From the NCBI RefSeq assembly GCF_020497125.1, contig NC_059075.1, positions 56,811,321 through 56,875,320 on the forward strand: 64,000 nucleotides of DNA. The letters run 5' to 3'. The notes beneath the pieces were generated by a model, which was given only the letters and a program-made list of their open reading frames with translations, was not told where the DNA came from and made no database searches. Below are positions 26,701 through 32,990 of the stretch, in pieces (the first letter of the stretch is position 1; each line of letters opens with the position of its first letter). The translations under genes and the position numbers were made by a program. Source of the DNA: Mauremys mutica (lineage: Eukaryota > Chordata > Testudines > Geoemydidae).

Positions 26701-28255
26701 GCCAGGGGCGGCTCTAGGTATTTTGCTGCCCCAAACACTGCAGGCAGGCTGCCCTCGGCGGCTTGCCTGCGGGAGGTCCCTGATCCCGCGGATTCGGCGG
26801 GACGCCTGTGGGAGGTCCACCGAAGCCACGGGACCAGCGGACCCTCCTCAAGCATGCCGCTGAAGGCAACCTGCCTGCCGCCCTCGTGGCGACCGGCAGA
26901 GCGCCCCCCGCGGCTTGCCGCCCCAAGCACACGCTTTGCGTGCTGGTGCCTGGAGCCGCCCCTGGTGTCCGCAGTCATGGAGCCCCTCATTCCCAGTGGC
27001 TGCGGTTTGCCATTCCCAGCCAACGGGAGCTGCGGGAAGCGGCATGGGCCACGGGACATGCTGGCTGCCACTTCCTTGAGCTCCCATTGGCTGGGAACAG
27101 CGAACTGTGGCTAGTGGGAGCTGTGGGGCTGTGTGTCTGTGAATGCTCCAGGTAAACAAAACGTCCCGGTCCACCAGTGGCTTACCCTGACGGGCCGGGT
27201 GACAAAGTTTGTCAACCCCTGATCTATAATGACAATGTATTAGATATTCAATGCAATAATTCAATAAAGCTTAAAATCATCAAAATTTGGTGTAGACCTA
27301 TTGATAAGCCGACCCCCACTCTTTGATGCTTCATCTTTTTACCAAAAAAAATTGGCTTATGAACGAGTATCTACAGTATTTTTTCCAGATTAGAGATGTC
27401 ATGTCTGATGTTGTCTATTGCTTGGGTTTTTTATGTGTGCCCTTCAAAACTTCTGAAGAAAAGTAAATATTTTATCCTGTGTAAACTCTATTCTCCTAAA
27501 CAAGTTAGAGCTTATTGAATCTTATTTGAATATTGCAACCCCCCCGCAAAGAACATAACAAGCCAAAACTGTAGTTTTTATAGATAAGAATAAATCTAAC
27601 ATTTTTCATGTTTAAGAGCCAGACAATATTGTCACCACAAAGCTACTAAAAATGCTAACAACTAAAATTTGCCTCATTCAGTTCATTTACAAGTAGTTGT
27701 ATAGCTAGCATACAATAACATGGAAGGTAGAAGCTTCACATGAACAAAACTTAACAAGTGTTACAATCTGTGATCTATTTTGAAACTATCAACTTCACTG
27801 ACTTTTCCTCCTTATGCCTGTCTCCTGTTACTAAAATATGACATGGGTAAATGCTCTTACATTAACATTTTTTAAATTTCACAAGCTTCCAGTATGGTCT
27901 ATTTTGCAATCTAGATGGTGTATGAGTAAAATGGCACCTCAATACATTTTCACTGAATAAAGAAGTGAATTATTTATTAAATTATTCGGAGAGACCAAGA
28001 TTCAACTCACTGATGAAAAAAAAATTAAAACTGCACATTCAGTAGATTATTTGGTTCAACTCACTTGTTTCACATCCTAGTATGACACTGAATACTGTTT
28101 TGAACGACAGTAGCCTTTCCTATTTAATTCCTGTTGAATTCCTAGGATCAATAACATATTTCATTTTGGTCAAATATCTGTTTGAAAGGACTGGAGAACT
28201 TACCTTTTTTGTGCATTTTCCAAACAGCTCTCTTCTGTCTTATGTTCTTCTTTAG
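2685..28255 (-). CDS. FMN1: Formin 1 (FMN1), 3' end, four exons, partial
   Basis: Formin 1 nucleates and elongates unbranched actin filaments through its FH2 domain and acts at cell junctions and the cytoskeleton. Four minus-strand exons (28255-28204, 22485-22336, 6011-5927, 2729-2685) join in frame: AG|C gives Ser at the first junction, AG|A gives Arg at the second, and the third junction is phase 0. All introns are GT-AG. The peptide contains [40 protein letters not shown] and the tail KKINPTASL then [18 protein letters not shown]. This matches the FH2 'post' end and the C-terminal tail of FMN1. FMN2 ends differently (a Lys-rich SLYKIKPRHDSG-type tail), so paralogue choice is firm. The N-terminal part, FH1 and most of FH2 lie beyond 64000. 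No in-frame stops or frameshifts were seen, so the gene looks intact here. Confidence 0.94.
2730..3519. other. Last FMN1 intron, 3' portion, nothing recognised
   Basis: Intronic sequence adjoining the terminal exon. It includes a short GTTGCTGTTGTTGCTC run near 3330 and a plus-strand open frame (3179-3376) without recognisable protein content. No repeat family identified. Confidence 0.4.
3520..3736. mobile_element. hAT non-autonomous element, right-end fragment
   Basis: A C/T-rich tract with many CCCCACC and CCCCTCC blocks ends in GGCCTTCGGGCC and AAGTTTGCCCACC. The same terminal sequence (GGGCCGTAGTTTGCCCACC) closes the complete element at 4765-5596. The left end is not visible, so this is a truncated relative. 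It abuts the CR1 copy to its right. Confidence 0.6.
3737..4735 (-). mobile_element. CR1 LINE 3' part, interrupted by a hAT MITE
   Basis: The minus strand encodes the end of a CR1-type reverse transcriptase frame, including [14 protein letters not shown] and [12 protein letters not shown] near 4640-4700. The lower-coordinate part is the complement of the CR1 3' region, ending near the 'gtcagggatggtccagat' tail. Frameshifts and stops make it a dead copy. A separate GC-rich element splits it at 4199-4475; CR1 sequence resumes exactly after that insert. Confidence 0.85.
4199..4475. mobile_element. GC-rich hAT-type MITE nested in CR1
   Basis: A 277-bp GC-rich, CpG-containing insert begins CGGGGCCGCCC and ends GGGCGGCCCTG, which are inverted copies. 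It is flanked by GAATTATT (4191-4198) and GAATTACT (4476-4483), an 8-bp duplication with one mismatch; the second matches the uninterrupted CR1 text. It contains repeated 'gccgccgaattgccgc' modules. It must be younger than the CR1 copy it splits. Confidence 0.8.
4765..5596. mobile_element. hAT non-autonomous element, 832 bp, perfect 8-bp duplication
   Basis: The ends CAGGAGCAGGCAAACC and GTTTGCCCACCTCTG are inverted copies, and both sides carry the octamer GTTTAAAA (4757-4764 and 5597-5604). Terminal blocks include GGAGGGCCACAT on the left and GGATGTGGCC on the right. The middle is a C-rich degenerate tandem array of phrases like CCCCATCCAACC, CCCTGTTCCCTG and CCCCTGACCGCC. It gives long artificial open frames on both strands but no transposase. 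Confidence 0.88.
5613..5771 (+). repeat. Local direct repeat, copy A (left of penultimate exon)
   Basis: This 159-bp segment, from CAGGTTCCTTGAATCAGC to CAGTGGCATTAACA, recurs at 6457-6599. The two copies are roughly 90% identical apart from one indel of about 16 bases (CTCATCTTTAAGG-type segment present here only). I do not recognise a transposon family, and no inverted ends or target duplication are visible. Confidence 0.85.
5927..6011 (-). CDS. FMN1: FMN1 penultimate coding exon, 85 bp
   Basis: Minus-strand exon after acceptor TTGTTTCAG; its first base A completes AGA (Arg). The next 28 codons read [18 protein letters not shown] then [10 protein letters not shown], and the exon ends in phase 0 before donor GTATGA. 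The Lys/Glu-rich stretch continues the last FH2 helix and leads into the basic C-terminal tail of FMN1. The donor is weaker than that of the other exons (GTATGA rather than GTAAGT). Because 85 is not a multiple of three, loss of this exon would shift the frame of the last exon. The exon sits between two copies of a local direct repeat (5613-5771 and 6457-6599). Confidence 0.94.
6457..6599 (+). repeat. Local direct repeat, copy B (right of penultimate exon)
   Basis: Second copy of the 5613-5771 repeat, same orientation, offset about 844 bp. With copy A it brackets the FMN1 penultimate exon (5927-6011). The exon itself is not duplicated. Confidence 0.85.
6600..8058. other. FMN1 intron, mostly unique AT-rich sequence
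   Basis: No exon or clear mobile element. It contains a duplicated 16-mer ATTCATAAATATGTTG (7253-7268 and 7292-7307) around an AT palindrome. A repeat-free block at about 7680-7870 has homeodomain-like TAAT cores and GACCACCTA at 7855-7863, one base off the GLI consensus. Confidence 0.35.
8061..8675. mobile_element. Tigger/mariner-like MITE interrupted by a SINE
   Basis: The left end CAGTAGAACCTCAGAGTTAT and the right end GTAACTGAGGTTCTACTA are inverted copies. TA dinucleotides flank both ends (8059-8060, 8676-8677), as expected for Tc1/mariner-group insertion. The inner sequence includes GAGTTATGAACATTTCAGAG repeats of the terminal motif. A Cry-type SINE sits inside on the minus strand. Confidence 0.78.
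8296..8488 (-). mobile_element. Cry-type tRNA-derived SINE
   Basis: Read on the minus strand it starts GGAGGGATAGCTCAGTGG (Pol III A box TAGCTCAGTGG) and continues to a B box GAGTTCAATCC. The family body follows: TGGGGCAAAAATTGG and GGCAGGGGGCTGGACTC. The family is the tRNA-Lys-like Cry SINE of hidden-neck turtles. It inserted into the Tigger-like element; ATTAAA near both borders may be the target duplication. It is not a functional tRNA gene. Confidence 0.9.
8784..8905. mobile_element. Harbinger-type MITE fragment
   Basis: Begins GGCTTGTCCACATGATG and includes GTGTAGATCCTGCTGGTGTGCACTAAAGGTTC. A related fragment, with GTCTACACTGTGCATCAG and the phrase ACTAAAAGTTCCC, lies at 18190-18310. 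Ends are eroded. Confidence 0.45.
8906..10543. other. FMN1 intron, nothing recognised
   Basis: AT-rich unique-looking sequence with no exon, RNA gene or identifiable repeat beyond short A/T runs. Confidence 0.35.
10544..11260 (+). mobile_element. LTR-like unit with CCAAT and TATA boxes
   Basis: Starts TGTGACGGGGCAGCTGCCCC and carries CCAAT motifs at about 10618 and 10645 and a TATA-like CCTATAAGAAG at about 10668-10678. G/A-rich leader-like sequence follows. This is the layout of a U3 promoter, and a similar TGTCACAAGAC unit with TATA occurs at 31749. The 3' end and flanking duplication are not clear, so a solo LTR is inference. Open frames across it (for example 10781-11176 minus) look like chance frames. 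Confidence 0.4.
11261..12246. other. FMN1 intron with GA microsatellite and purine-rich tract
   Basis: Holds a (GA)n run followed by GATA units at about 11648-11672 and an A/G-rich stretch at about 11800-11990. No gene recognised. Confidence 0.45.
12247..12808. mobile_element. Harbinger-type MITE, 562 bp
   Basis: Left end GGGATATGTCTACATTGCAATGC mirrors right end GCAGTGTGGACACACCC. The left flank offers TTA/TAA, the usual 3-bp target; the right flank is eroded. The interior is rich in GGACTCAGAG-type direct repeats and has no transposase. Confidence 0.7.
12809..14366. other. FMN1 intron with AT-rich tract and a repeat fragment
   Basis: Contains an almost pure A/T tract at 13548-13626. A minus-oriented fragment at about 13775-13895, with GTTCAGCATCTCTGAAAATCAG, belongs to the same family as 29788-29975. 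Otherwise nothing identified. Confidence 0.4.
14379..14506 (+). mobile_element. Fold-back-family repeat, simple (single-arm) copy
   Basis: A 128-bp copy runs from CCATGCATCCGACGAAGTGG through CACCCACGAAAGCTCATGC to CTACCCCTCTGAT. It is bracketed by ACTATTCAGGAG (14367-14378) and ACTAGTCAGGAG (14507-14518), a 12-bp duplication with one mismatch. The family is abundant in reptile genomes; I cannot assign its class with confidence. It serves as the reference arrangement for the inverted copy at 35064-35266. Confidence 0.8.
15090..15880 (+). mobile_element. L2-type LINE, 3' part of ORF2 and tail
   Basis: Plus-strand frames carry L2-like reverse-transcriptase C-terminal phrases: [16 protein letters not shown], then [12 protein letters not shown], then HFDHIT and TWLPFPPS. 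The 3' end has GGGGCAGAGACCATCATGTG and TGCCTAGCATAATGGG followed by AATACAAACAACAATC, the L2 tail pattern. Frameshifts separate the parts, so it is a dead copy. Confidence 0.78.
15881..17204. other. FMN1 intron, nothing recognised
   Basis: AT-rich intronic DNA without a recognised exon or repeat. Confidence 0.35.
17205..17274 (-). mobile_element. CR1-type LINE, 3' terminal fragment
   Basis: The plus strand reads AAGGCCAGAAGAGACCACC and CAGTCTGACCTCCTGTG, the complement of the 3' terminus also seen at 54693 (minus) and 37785 (plus). Only about 70 bp remain. Confidence 0.65.
17275..17455. mobile_element. GC-rich MITE beside the CR1 tail
   Basis: A GC-rich 180-bp block starts CAGTGGCGGGGAGC and ends GCTTACTTTCACCTCTG. 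It contains three CTTTAAATCCC / GATTTAAAGGGC motifs in both orientations and CCAGTACGCTGTACC. The ends are only weakly inverted and I see no clean target duplication, so class is uncertain. Confidence 0.5.
17456..22335. other. Repeat-poor FMN1 intron segment, candidate regulatory DNA
   Basis: Nearly 5 kb with only a small MITE piece at about 18190-18310 and a T16 run near 21020. Many TAATTA and CAATCA cores and A/T-rich blocks occur. No exon was found. Its lack of recognisable transposons contrasts with the rest of the window and fits constrained regulatory sequence, which is inference only. Confidence 0.35.
22336..22485 (-). CDS. FMN1: FMN1 coding exon, 150 bp (FH2 'post' end)
   Basis: Minus-strand exon with a T/C-rich tract and TGTAG acceptor before base 22485 and donor GTAAGG after base 22336. 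It encodes [19 protein letters not shown], then [19 protein letters not shown], then [11 protein letters not shown], with split codons at both ends (Ser at the 5' edge, Arg at the 3' edge). This is the most conserved C-terminal block of the FMN-type FH2 domain; [15 protein letters not shown] points to FMN1. In the known FH2 fold this region lies in the 'post' that receives the lasso of the partner subunit, so it supports dimerisation. 150 bp is a multiple of three, so skipping this exon would keep the frame. Confidence 0.95.
22486..23689. other. FMN1 intron, nothing recognised
   Basis: Intron upstream of the 150-bp exon. No repeat or exon signature was identified. Confidence 0.35.
23690..24260. 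repeat. Interspersed repeat with TTAGGTGCCTA motifs
   Basis: Begins ATAGATTCACAAAAGGACTTAGGTGCC and repeats AGGTGCCTAAAC and GGCACCTAACTC. The same vocabulary occurs in the 33750-35325 composite, including TGGCATCTCCCATTGGCTAG versus GCCAATGGGAGATGC. Probably a related, diverged copy. No transposase seen. Confidence 0.5.
24261..26506. other. FMN1 intron with small palindromic repeats
   Basis: Mostly unrecognised. It contains a perfect 14-bp inverted repeat (25343-25356 and 25373-25386, TCTAGCTGCTTTGC) and a MITE-like block at about 25724-25825 with GCCAGACCTTTAGCTGG near its left edge. TATCTAGCCCCATG is duplicated at about 24378-24405. Confidence 0.4.
26620..27221. mobile_element. Middle hAT-type element of the nest
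   Basis: Left end CAGGAGTTGGCAAACTTTGG pairs with right end CAAAGTTTGTCAACCCCTG. Subterminal blocks ACGTTTTGTTTACCTGGAG and CTCCAGGTAAACAAAACGT are exact inverted copies. The 8-bp flanks (CTATATTT and ATCTATAA) share only CTATA, so the duplication is eroded. Interrupted by the 26703-26964 element. Confidence 0.78.
26703..26964. mobile_element. Innermost hAT-type MITE with perfect 8-bp duplication
   Basis: This 262-bp GC-rich element starts CAGGGGCGGCTCTAGG and ends CCTGGAGCCGCCCCTG as inverted ends. The octamer GTGTCCGC flanks it exactly (26695-26702 and 26965-26972). Its high GC creates long frames on both strands at 26619-27264, which are not genes. Confidence 0.9.
27382..28203. other. FMN1 intron next to the 52-bp exon, nothing recognised
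   Basis: AT-rich sequence with no repeat signature. Confidence 0.35.
28204..28255 (-). CDS. FMN1: FMN1 coding exon, 52 bp (FH2 C-terminal helix)
   Basis: On the minus strand a pyrimidine-rich acceptor ending in TTGCAG precedes 52 coding bases, and the donor GTAAGT follows. The exon starts with two bases that finish a codon, then reads [16 protein letters not shown], and ends with AG. Those two bases pair with the C that opens the 150-bp exon to form Ser, giving [12 protein letters not shown]. The charged helical peptide matches the FH2 helix just before the conserved [11 protein letters not shown] block of formin 1. The exon is too short to stand out as an ORF. The intron upstream (higher coordinates) runs to the end of the window. 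Confidence 0.87.
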
Positions 28256-28491
28256 CTGCAAATGGAAAAATATTGGTATTTTAAATAAAGGTCTGACTAT
28301 TGTACTTTATTTTAAATTATTCTTTATAGTACACATTTTTTTATGTTCAGGTTTGAGGGCTTGCATATTACGGATAACAATAAACATTTCATTATTTTTC
28401 AGCTATGGCCCATATTTTCAATAAGTGACTTTTTCAGTAGGGAATACTGAGATTTTGAAAGTAATGTCTAAAATAGTTAGTCCACCATATT

Positions 28492-28912
28492 TAAGGCTAA
28501 GATTATGTCACAGAGGTCACAGAATCTGAGACTTCCAGCGACCTCCGTGATATTGAGGACCCCGCAGCTGCCCAGCATCCGTGGGCAGCAGAGGGACTCT
28601 GGAGCTGCTCAGCGGCCGGGGGCCCCCAAAGCTCCCCAGACTCCACCACTGGCAGAGCCCCCCCAGCAGCTCCCAGCTCTGCAGAGTAGAGGGGGACCCC
28701 TCCTAGCCACTGGGGTCCCTGCAGCTTCCAGCCACTGTGGAGGTGGTGGGGGTGAGGGTGCAGCAGGGTGCTGGATCTTCCCTCCCCATTTTGTCAAGGA
28801 TGTTTTTAGTAAAAATCAGGGACAGGTCACGGGCTTCCGTGACTTTTTGTTTATTGCCTGTGACTCGTCCATGACTTTTACTAAAAATATCCATGACAAA
28901 ATCATAGCCTTA
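28492..28912. mobile_element. MITE with TAAGGCTA.GATT.TGTCA inverted ends
   Basis: Left end TAAGGCTAAGATTATGTCAC pairs with right end GACAAAATCATAGCCTTA. Internal ACTAAAAATATCCATGAC and GTTTTTAGTAAAAATCAGG are a second inverted pair. The centre is GC-rich and C/G-homopolymeric. Flanks do not show a clear duplication. Plus frame 28505-28999 crosses it and is not a gene. Confidence 0.7.
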
Positions 28913-29020
28913 GCCATTTTATATTGCAACTTCTTCCCATGTAATGCAAATTACTATTTTTATTTCCATTTTAAAAATAACTCATTTATCTATTATTAGA
29001 GACTAAAACTTGTAAGATTA

Positions 29021-29310
29021 ATGCTATATCTACACTGCGCACCTTATAACAACACATCTGTGCCGCTGCAGCCGTGCTGTTGTAAGGTGCACTGTGAAGC
29101 CACTCTTTGTCACCAGGAGAAAGCTCTCCTGGTGAGAAAATAAAACCACCCACAATGAGGCACAGCAGCTTCATCGCTGGGACAGCATCTCCTACTGATG
29201 AAGCGCCCACACTGGCACTTTTCATCAGTAAAACTTTTGTCATTCGGGGTGTGTGTTTTTTTCACACCCCCGAACAAAAGTTTTAACAAAAGTGCTGTGT
29301 AGATATACCC
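29021..29310. mobile_element. Harbinger-type MITE 1 of an adjacent pair
   Basis: Ends ATGCTATATCTACACTGCGC and GCTGTGTAGATATACCC are inverted copies, and TTA flanks both sides (29018-29020 and 29311-29313). Internal arms GGTGTGTGTTTTTTTCACACC and ACTTTTGT/ACAAAAGT strengthen the palindrome. The 3-bp TTA target is diagnostic for PIF/Harbinger. Confidence 0.8.
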
Positions 29311-29313
29311 TTA

Positions 29314-29608
29314 GGGTATGTCTTCACTACCCGCCGTATCGGCGGGTAGCAATCGATTTCTCGGGGATCAATATATCGCGTCTCATCTAGACGCGATATA
29401 TCGATCCCCGAACGCGCTCATGTCGACTCCGTAACTCCACCAACGCGAACGGCGGTAGCAGAGTCGACATGGGGAGCCGCGGACGTCGATCCCGCGCCGT
29501 GAGGACGGTAAGTAATTTGATATCAGATACTTTGACTTCAGCTACATTATTCACGTAGCTGAAGTTGCATATCTTATATCGATTTTCCCCCATAGTGTAG
29601 ACCTGCCC
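29314..29608. mobile_element. Harbinger-type MITE 2, CpG-rich, strongly palindromic
   Basis: Starts GGGTATGTCTTCACTACC, ends TAGTGTAGACCTGCCC, with TTA at 29311-29313 and 29609-29611. It holds a near-perfect 22-bp stem (CGGGGATC.ATATATCGCG-type) around a 5-base loop at about 29355-29405. Two more inverted pairs are visible: CATGTCGACTC / GAGTCGACATG and ACTTCAGCTAC / GTAGCTGAAGT. The many intact CpGs and restriction-like palindromes suggest recent insertion. Confidence 0.85.
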
Positions 29609-29611
29609 TTA

Positions 29612-30311
29612 ATCTGTTCTTACAGGACGTACCATTGGATGTTGCTGAATAGACACTAAAGAACTAAAGAGTAGTTAATAACTTCATCCATTTCACACTA
29701 ATATTACACTTTGTTCAGGAAGCTGACAAAGTGGAAATATATGTCCCAAAATTACAATGTACAGTGTATACTTGCTTTTTAAAAACCATGGCCAAGACTT
29801 TTAAAAGTGACAAGTGATTTTGGGTGCTTCAGTTGCTGAATACCCATCTGAGATACTAAAAGTAGCCTGATGTTCAGAAGTGGAGGCTTTGCACTTTCTG
29901 AAAAGGTTTCTCAAATTCTAAAATGGAGGCACCCCAGACCATTAACCACTTTTCAAAATCTTGTCCGCTTCGTCTATGTTCGATGTACAGTGGAACCCAC
30001 TTACGTTTAATTTGGATAGAGCAAAATTCCACCTACAGGAATCTGCACTAGAAAATTTTTTACTTATACCAGCAATAGTGCAGCTTCAGTGGTGTAAGTG
30101 CTAGTGTAGTGACACAGAGCTAAAGAACTCTGTCTTGATCCTGTCCAAAGAGACCTCACTATAGTAGAGCCTACATCAGTGCTACTGCATCACTGACGCC
30201 TATTGATAAAATATGGTTATAGATTTTTTTTTAAAGTGTAGACAAAGCCATAGTGAAGTGGACTAAAAGTCCTGAAACACTTCTTTGCATTACAATGAAT
30301 TTTGACTTTTC
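29612..30311. repeat. Interspersed repeat and intron
   Basis: About 29788-29975 carries the repeat phrase AAGTGACAAGTGATTTTGGG and CTGATGTTCAGAAGTGGAGG, also present in reverse at 13775-13895. Near 29990 there is ACAGTGGAACCCACTTACGT, resembling a Tigger-type end. The remainder is unassigned. Confidence 0.45.
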
Positions 30312-30314
30312 TTA

Positions 30315-31747
30315 GGCCATGTCCACACATAAACTTGCAGCCATTTAGCTAAAAGTTTGTTTTTAAACCAATGTAATTAAACAGGTAAAATGCCTTGTGT
30401 GTACACTCTGATTTCCGGCTGAGATGACTAGTATATATCAATTTAGCTTAAACTGATTCTTTACCAGTTCAGATAAACTGAAATAAGCCACTTTTAAATG
30501 AAAATAAGAGTGTCTACAAAGGATTTTGCACCAATTTTAAATTTTAAACCAATTTAAGTTAGACCAGTGCAACGCTCTTATGTAGACAAGCTGTCTACAC
30601 ACAAACTGGAACTGAAGTAAATAAAAAGGCTACTGTCTACACAAGAAAGTTGCACTGGTTTAATTTAAAGCTATGCGTATACTACTAGCATTGTTGAAAC
30701 ATAGCTATGGTGCTGTAGCTATGGGCAGGGCTACACTTAAAAGACTGCATTGGCACAGCTGCACCAATGCAGTTGTGCTACTGTAGTGCTTAAGTGTAGA
30801 CGCTCCTACATCAATGGGAGAGCTTTTCCCATTGGCATAGTTAATCCACCTCCCAGGGAGGCAGAAGCTATATTGACGGGAGAGGCTCTCCTGTTGATAT
30901 AGTGCTGTCTACATGGAGCGGTTAGGTTGGTCTAACTACATTGCTCAGGAGTGTGGGTTTTTCACACCCCTGAGTGATGTAGTTGCACAGCCATAGGTCT
31001 GTAGTGTAAACCTGGTTTATGTCGCTGTAAATGCATAGAGTAGACACAGAATGTGTCAATGGAAGGAGTTGTTCAATCACTGTAGGAACTCCATCTCCCC
31101 AAGTGATGGTGGCTAGGTTGAAATAAGCATTCTTTTGTAGACCTAGCTGTGTCTATATCAGGCATTAGGTCACCATAGTTACGGCACTCAGGGGTTTGGA
31201 TAAATTTTAAGTGTAGACCATCCCTAAAATATGATTTTAAGCCAATTTAAAGTTTAACAGGTGCAAAAAACATTGTGAATGCTTTTATTTTGGTTTCAAC
31301 TAGGATTACGTAGATTTGATATACTTGCTTATATTCAGTTTGAATCAAGATAAACCAAACTAAACCATTCTTAAACTAAAATAAAGATATCTACACAGGG
31401 GCTTGCATCCATTTAACTAAACCATTTAAAAACTGAAAAGGTAAACTAGTGTACTGCTGCATACAGAGAAGGTGAAAACTGGTTTTAATTCACAGCTTTT
31501 GTTATTCTGCAAGTCTGTGTGTAGACACTCTTATTTCAGCTTAAATGTGTCCCATTTGGATTTAAGTTGATTTTAACTATTTAAATTAAATCAAAATAAA
31601 TCACTCTTAATCCAAAATATTTGTCCACATAAACATACATTCAAACAGCTAAAGGTTTGAATTAAAACTGATTAATGGCTTGTCTACAAAAGAAAGTTAG
31701 ATTGGTTTGATTTAAATTGGCTTTTAAACCAATGTGGTTAATACAGT
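30315..31747. mobile_element. Cluster of Harbinger-type MITEs and fragments
   Basis: At least four abutting units share ends of the type GTCTACAC / GTGTAGAC: about 30315-30594 (begins GGCCATGTCCACAC after TTA), 30712-31015 (GGGCAGGGCTACACTTAAAAG to TAGTGTAAACCTGG), 31016-31228 and 31230-31747. Interiors contain pairs such as GGAGTGTGGGTTTTTCACACC. Exact borders of the eroded units are approximate. Confidence 0.6.
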
Positions 31748-31748
31748 G

Positions 31749-32690
31749 TGTCACAAGACGGCTGGCCCCAGTACAAGCAATAGGACCAGCACCTCTGTGC
31801 CTGAGCAGGTGCCCCCATTTGGCCAACTAAGAGGGTGGAGCAGCACCTGGGGGACATAAAAGGTCAGGCAGTCCTGGAAAGAATCAGTCAGGAAACTGAC
31901 AAAGGTCTTTGTGGGGAAGTTGTGGAGAGGAGAAAGCTTGCTGCAGGCCCACCCTGGGAAGAGGGAGGAATTGTATAGGAGATTGTATGTTTGGGACCTG
32001 GGAGAAGGCGGAAGTTCAGGAAAGCAGTAGGAGGGGTTTGCTGGCTGGCATCTCAAAGCCAGAGCAGGGCTGAAGGGTCAGCAGAGGAGAATTGCCTGCT
32101 GGTTCTAAGCTGGAGAACCAGAGCCAAGGCCCAGAGAGGGCTGAAGACAGGAGAACAGTGAAGGGGCTTACCCCTGACATCTACAGAGCCAGCCAGCTGG
32201 ACCCAAACCATGAGAGGCCAAGGAGAGTGAGGGATGCTTCACTGTTAGGATGCTCCCAGCAGAGAAGCTCTGGGGGGGTTGCCACTGGGAAAAATGAAGT
32301 TGCACTCCAGTGGTTGCACTCCAGGGAAGTTGACATTCAAAGCACCTGGCTTAGCGGGGAGGGATAGCTCAGTGGTTTGAGCATTGGCCTGCTAAACCCA
32401 GGGTTGTGAGTTCAATCCTTGAGGAGGCCACTTAGAAATCTGGGGCAAAAATTGGTCTTGCTAGTGAAGGCAGGGGGCTGGACTCAATGACCTTTCAAGC
32501 TCCCTTCCAGTTCTAGCAGATTGGTATTACCTATTACTGGCTGGGGAAAACCTCTCTTACTGCTGGGACAGAGATGCTGAGACAGTATGTTGTATGTACT
32601 GTTGGACTATGCTGGAGGAAATCTAGATTATGGTTGTGGGACTCTTATGATTTATGTGCATGAAACTTTCATAATAAATTCACAGGCGCT
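31749..32690 (+). mobile_element. LTR-like unit with TATA and poly(A) signal, split by a SINE
   Basis: Starts TGTCACAAGACGGCTGGCCC, has a TATA box CATAAAAGG at 31855-31863 and a canonical AATAAA at 32673-32678. A Cry SINE (32356-32538) is inserted in it. Layout is that of a solo LTR or promoter-bearing retroposon. I could not place the far end or a flanking duplication, so the class is inference. Its left edge interrupts MITE sequence. Confidence 0.45.
32356..32538 (+). mobile_element. Cry-type tRNA-derived SINE, full length
   Basis: Starts GGGGAGGGATAGCTCAGTGG with Pol III A box TAGCTCAGTGG and B box GAGTTCAATCC. The body has GGCAGGGGGCTGGACTCAAT and the tail GATTGGTATTACCTATTAC. This is the best-preserved diagnostic marker for a hidden-neck turtle in the window. 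The T/anticodon arms do not form an intact tRNA, so it is not annotated as one. Confidence 0.93.
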
Positions 32691-32990
32691 GACTTTCCAA
32701 AGTGCCCGGAGTTGCTAGATCCCCCCAGCCCCACACAAGGCCCTGCCCCACTCTACTCCTTCCCCCAATGCCCCACCCACACTCCGCCTCTTCCCGCCCC
32801 CACTCCACCCCCACCTGGCCTCTTCCCACCCAGTTCTGCCCTTGAGCGCGCCACTTCCTCGCTCCTCCCCAGCCTCCTGCATGCTGCGAAACCACTGTTT
32901 GTGGCGGGCAGGAGGCGCGGGGAGGGAGGGGAAGGCGCTGATCTACAGGGCCCACTGGTGGGCAGGATGTGCTGTGGGGGGTTAGGATAT
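32681..32990. mobile_element. hAT-type element fragment (AGGCGCTGAC family)
   Basis: Begins ACAGGCGCTGACTTTCCAAAG and is C-rich, then has GGCGCGGGGAGGGAGGGG and GGCGCTGATC. The complete relative at 53446-53875 contains the same ordered blocks (CAGGCGCCAACTTTCC, GGCACTGATC). Ends not defined here. Confidence 0.5.

Larger units (their letters stand above)
26507..27381. mobile_element. Outer MITE of a three-level nest
   Basis: Left end AATACCATATATACTTGTTC and right end GAACGAGTATCTACAGTATT match as inverted copies over about 22 bases. Inner subterminal blocks also pair: ATAAGCTGACCCCCC on the left and GATAAGCCGACCCCCAC on the right. A second element (26620-27221) interrupts it. Target duplication not determined. 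Confidence 0.7.

Noticed and set aside
26619..27264. Long overlapping frames of up to 162 codons on both strands
   Set aside because: They lie wholly inside nested GC-rich MITEs; frames on opposite strands are equally long and show no protein motif.
28505..28999. 164-codon plus-strand frame
   Set aside because: Runs across a MITE, including its GC-rich centre and inverted end, then into intron; no domain.
32356..32430. tRNA gene
   Set aside because: A and B boxes belong to a Cry SINE; cloverleaf pairing and a tRNA 3' end are missing and SINE body follows.
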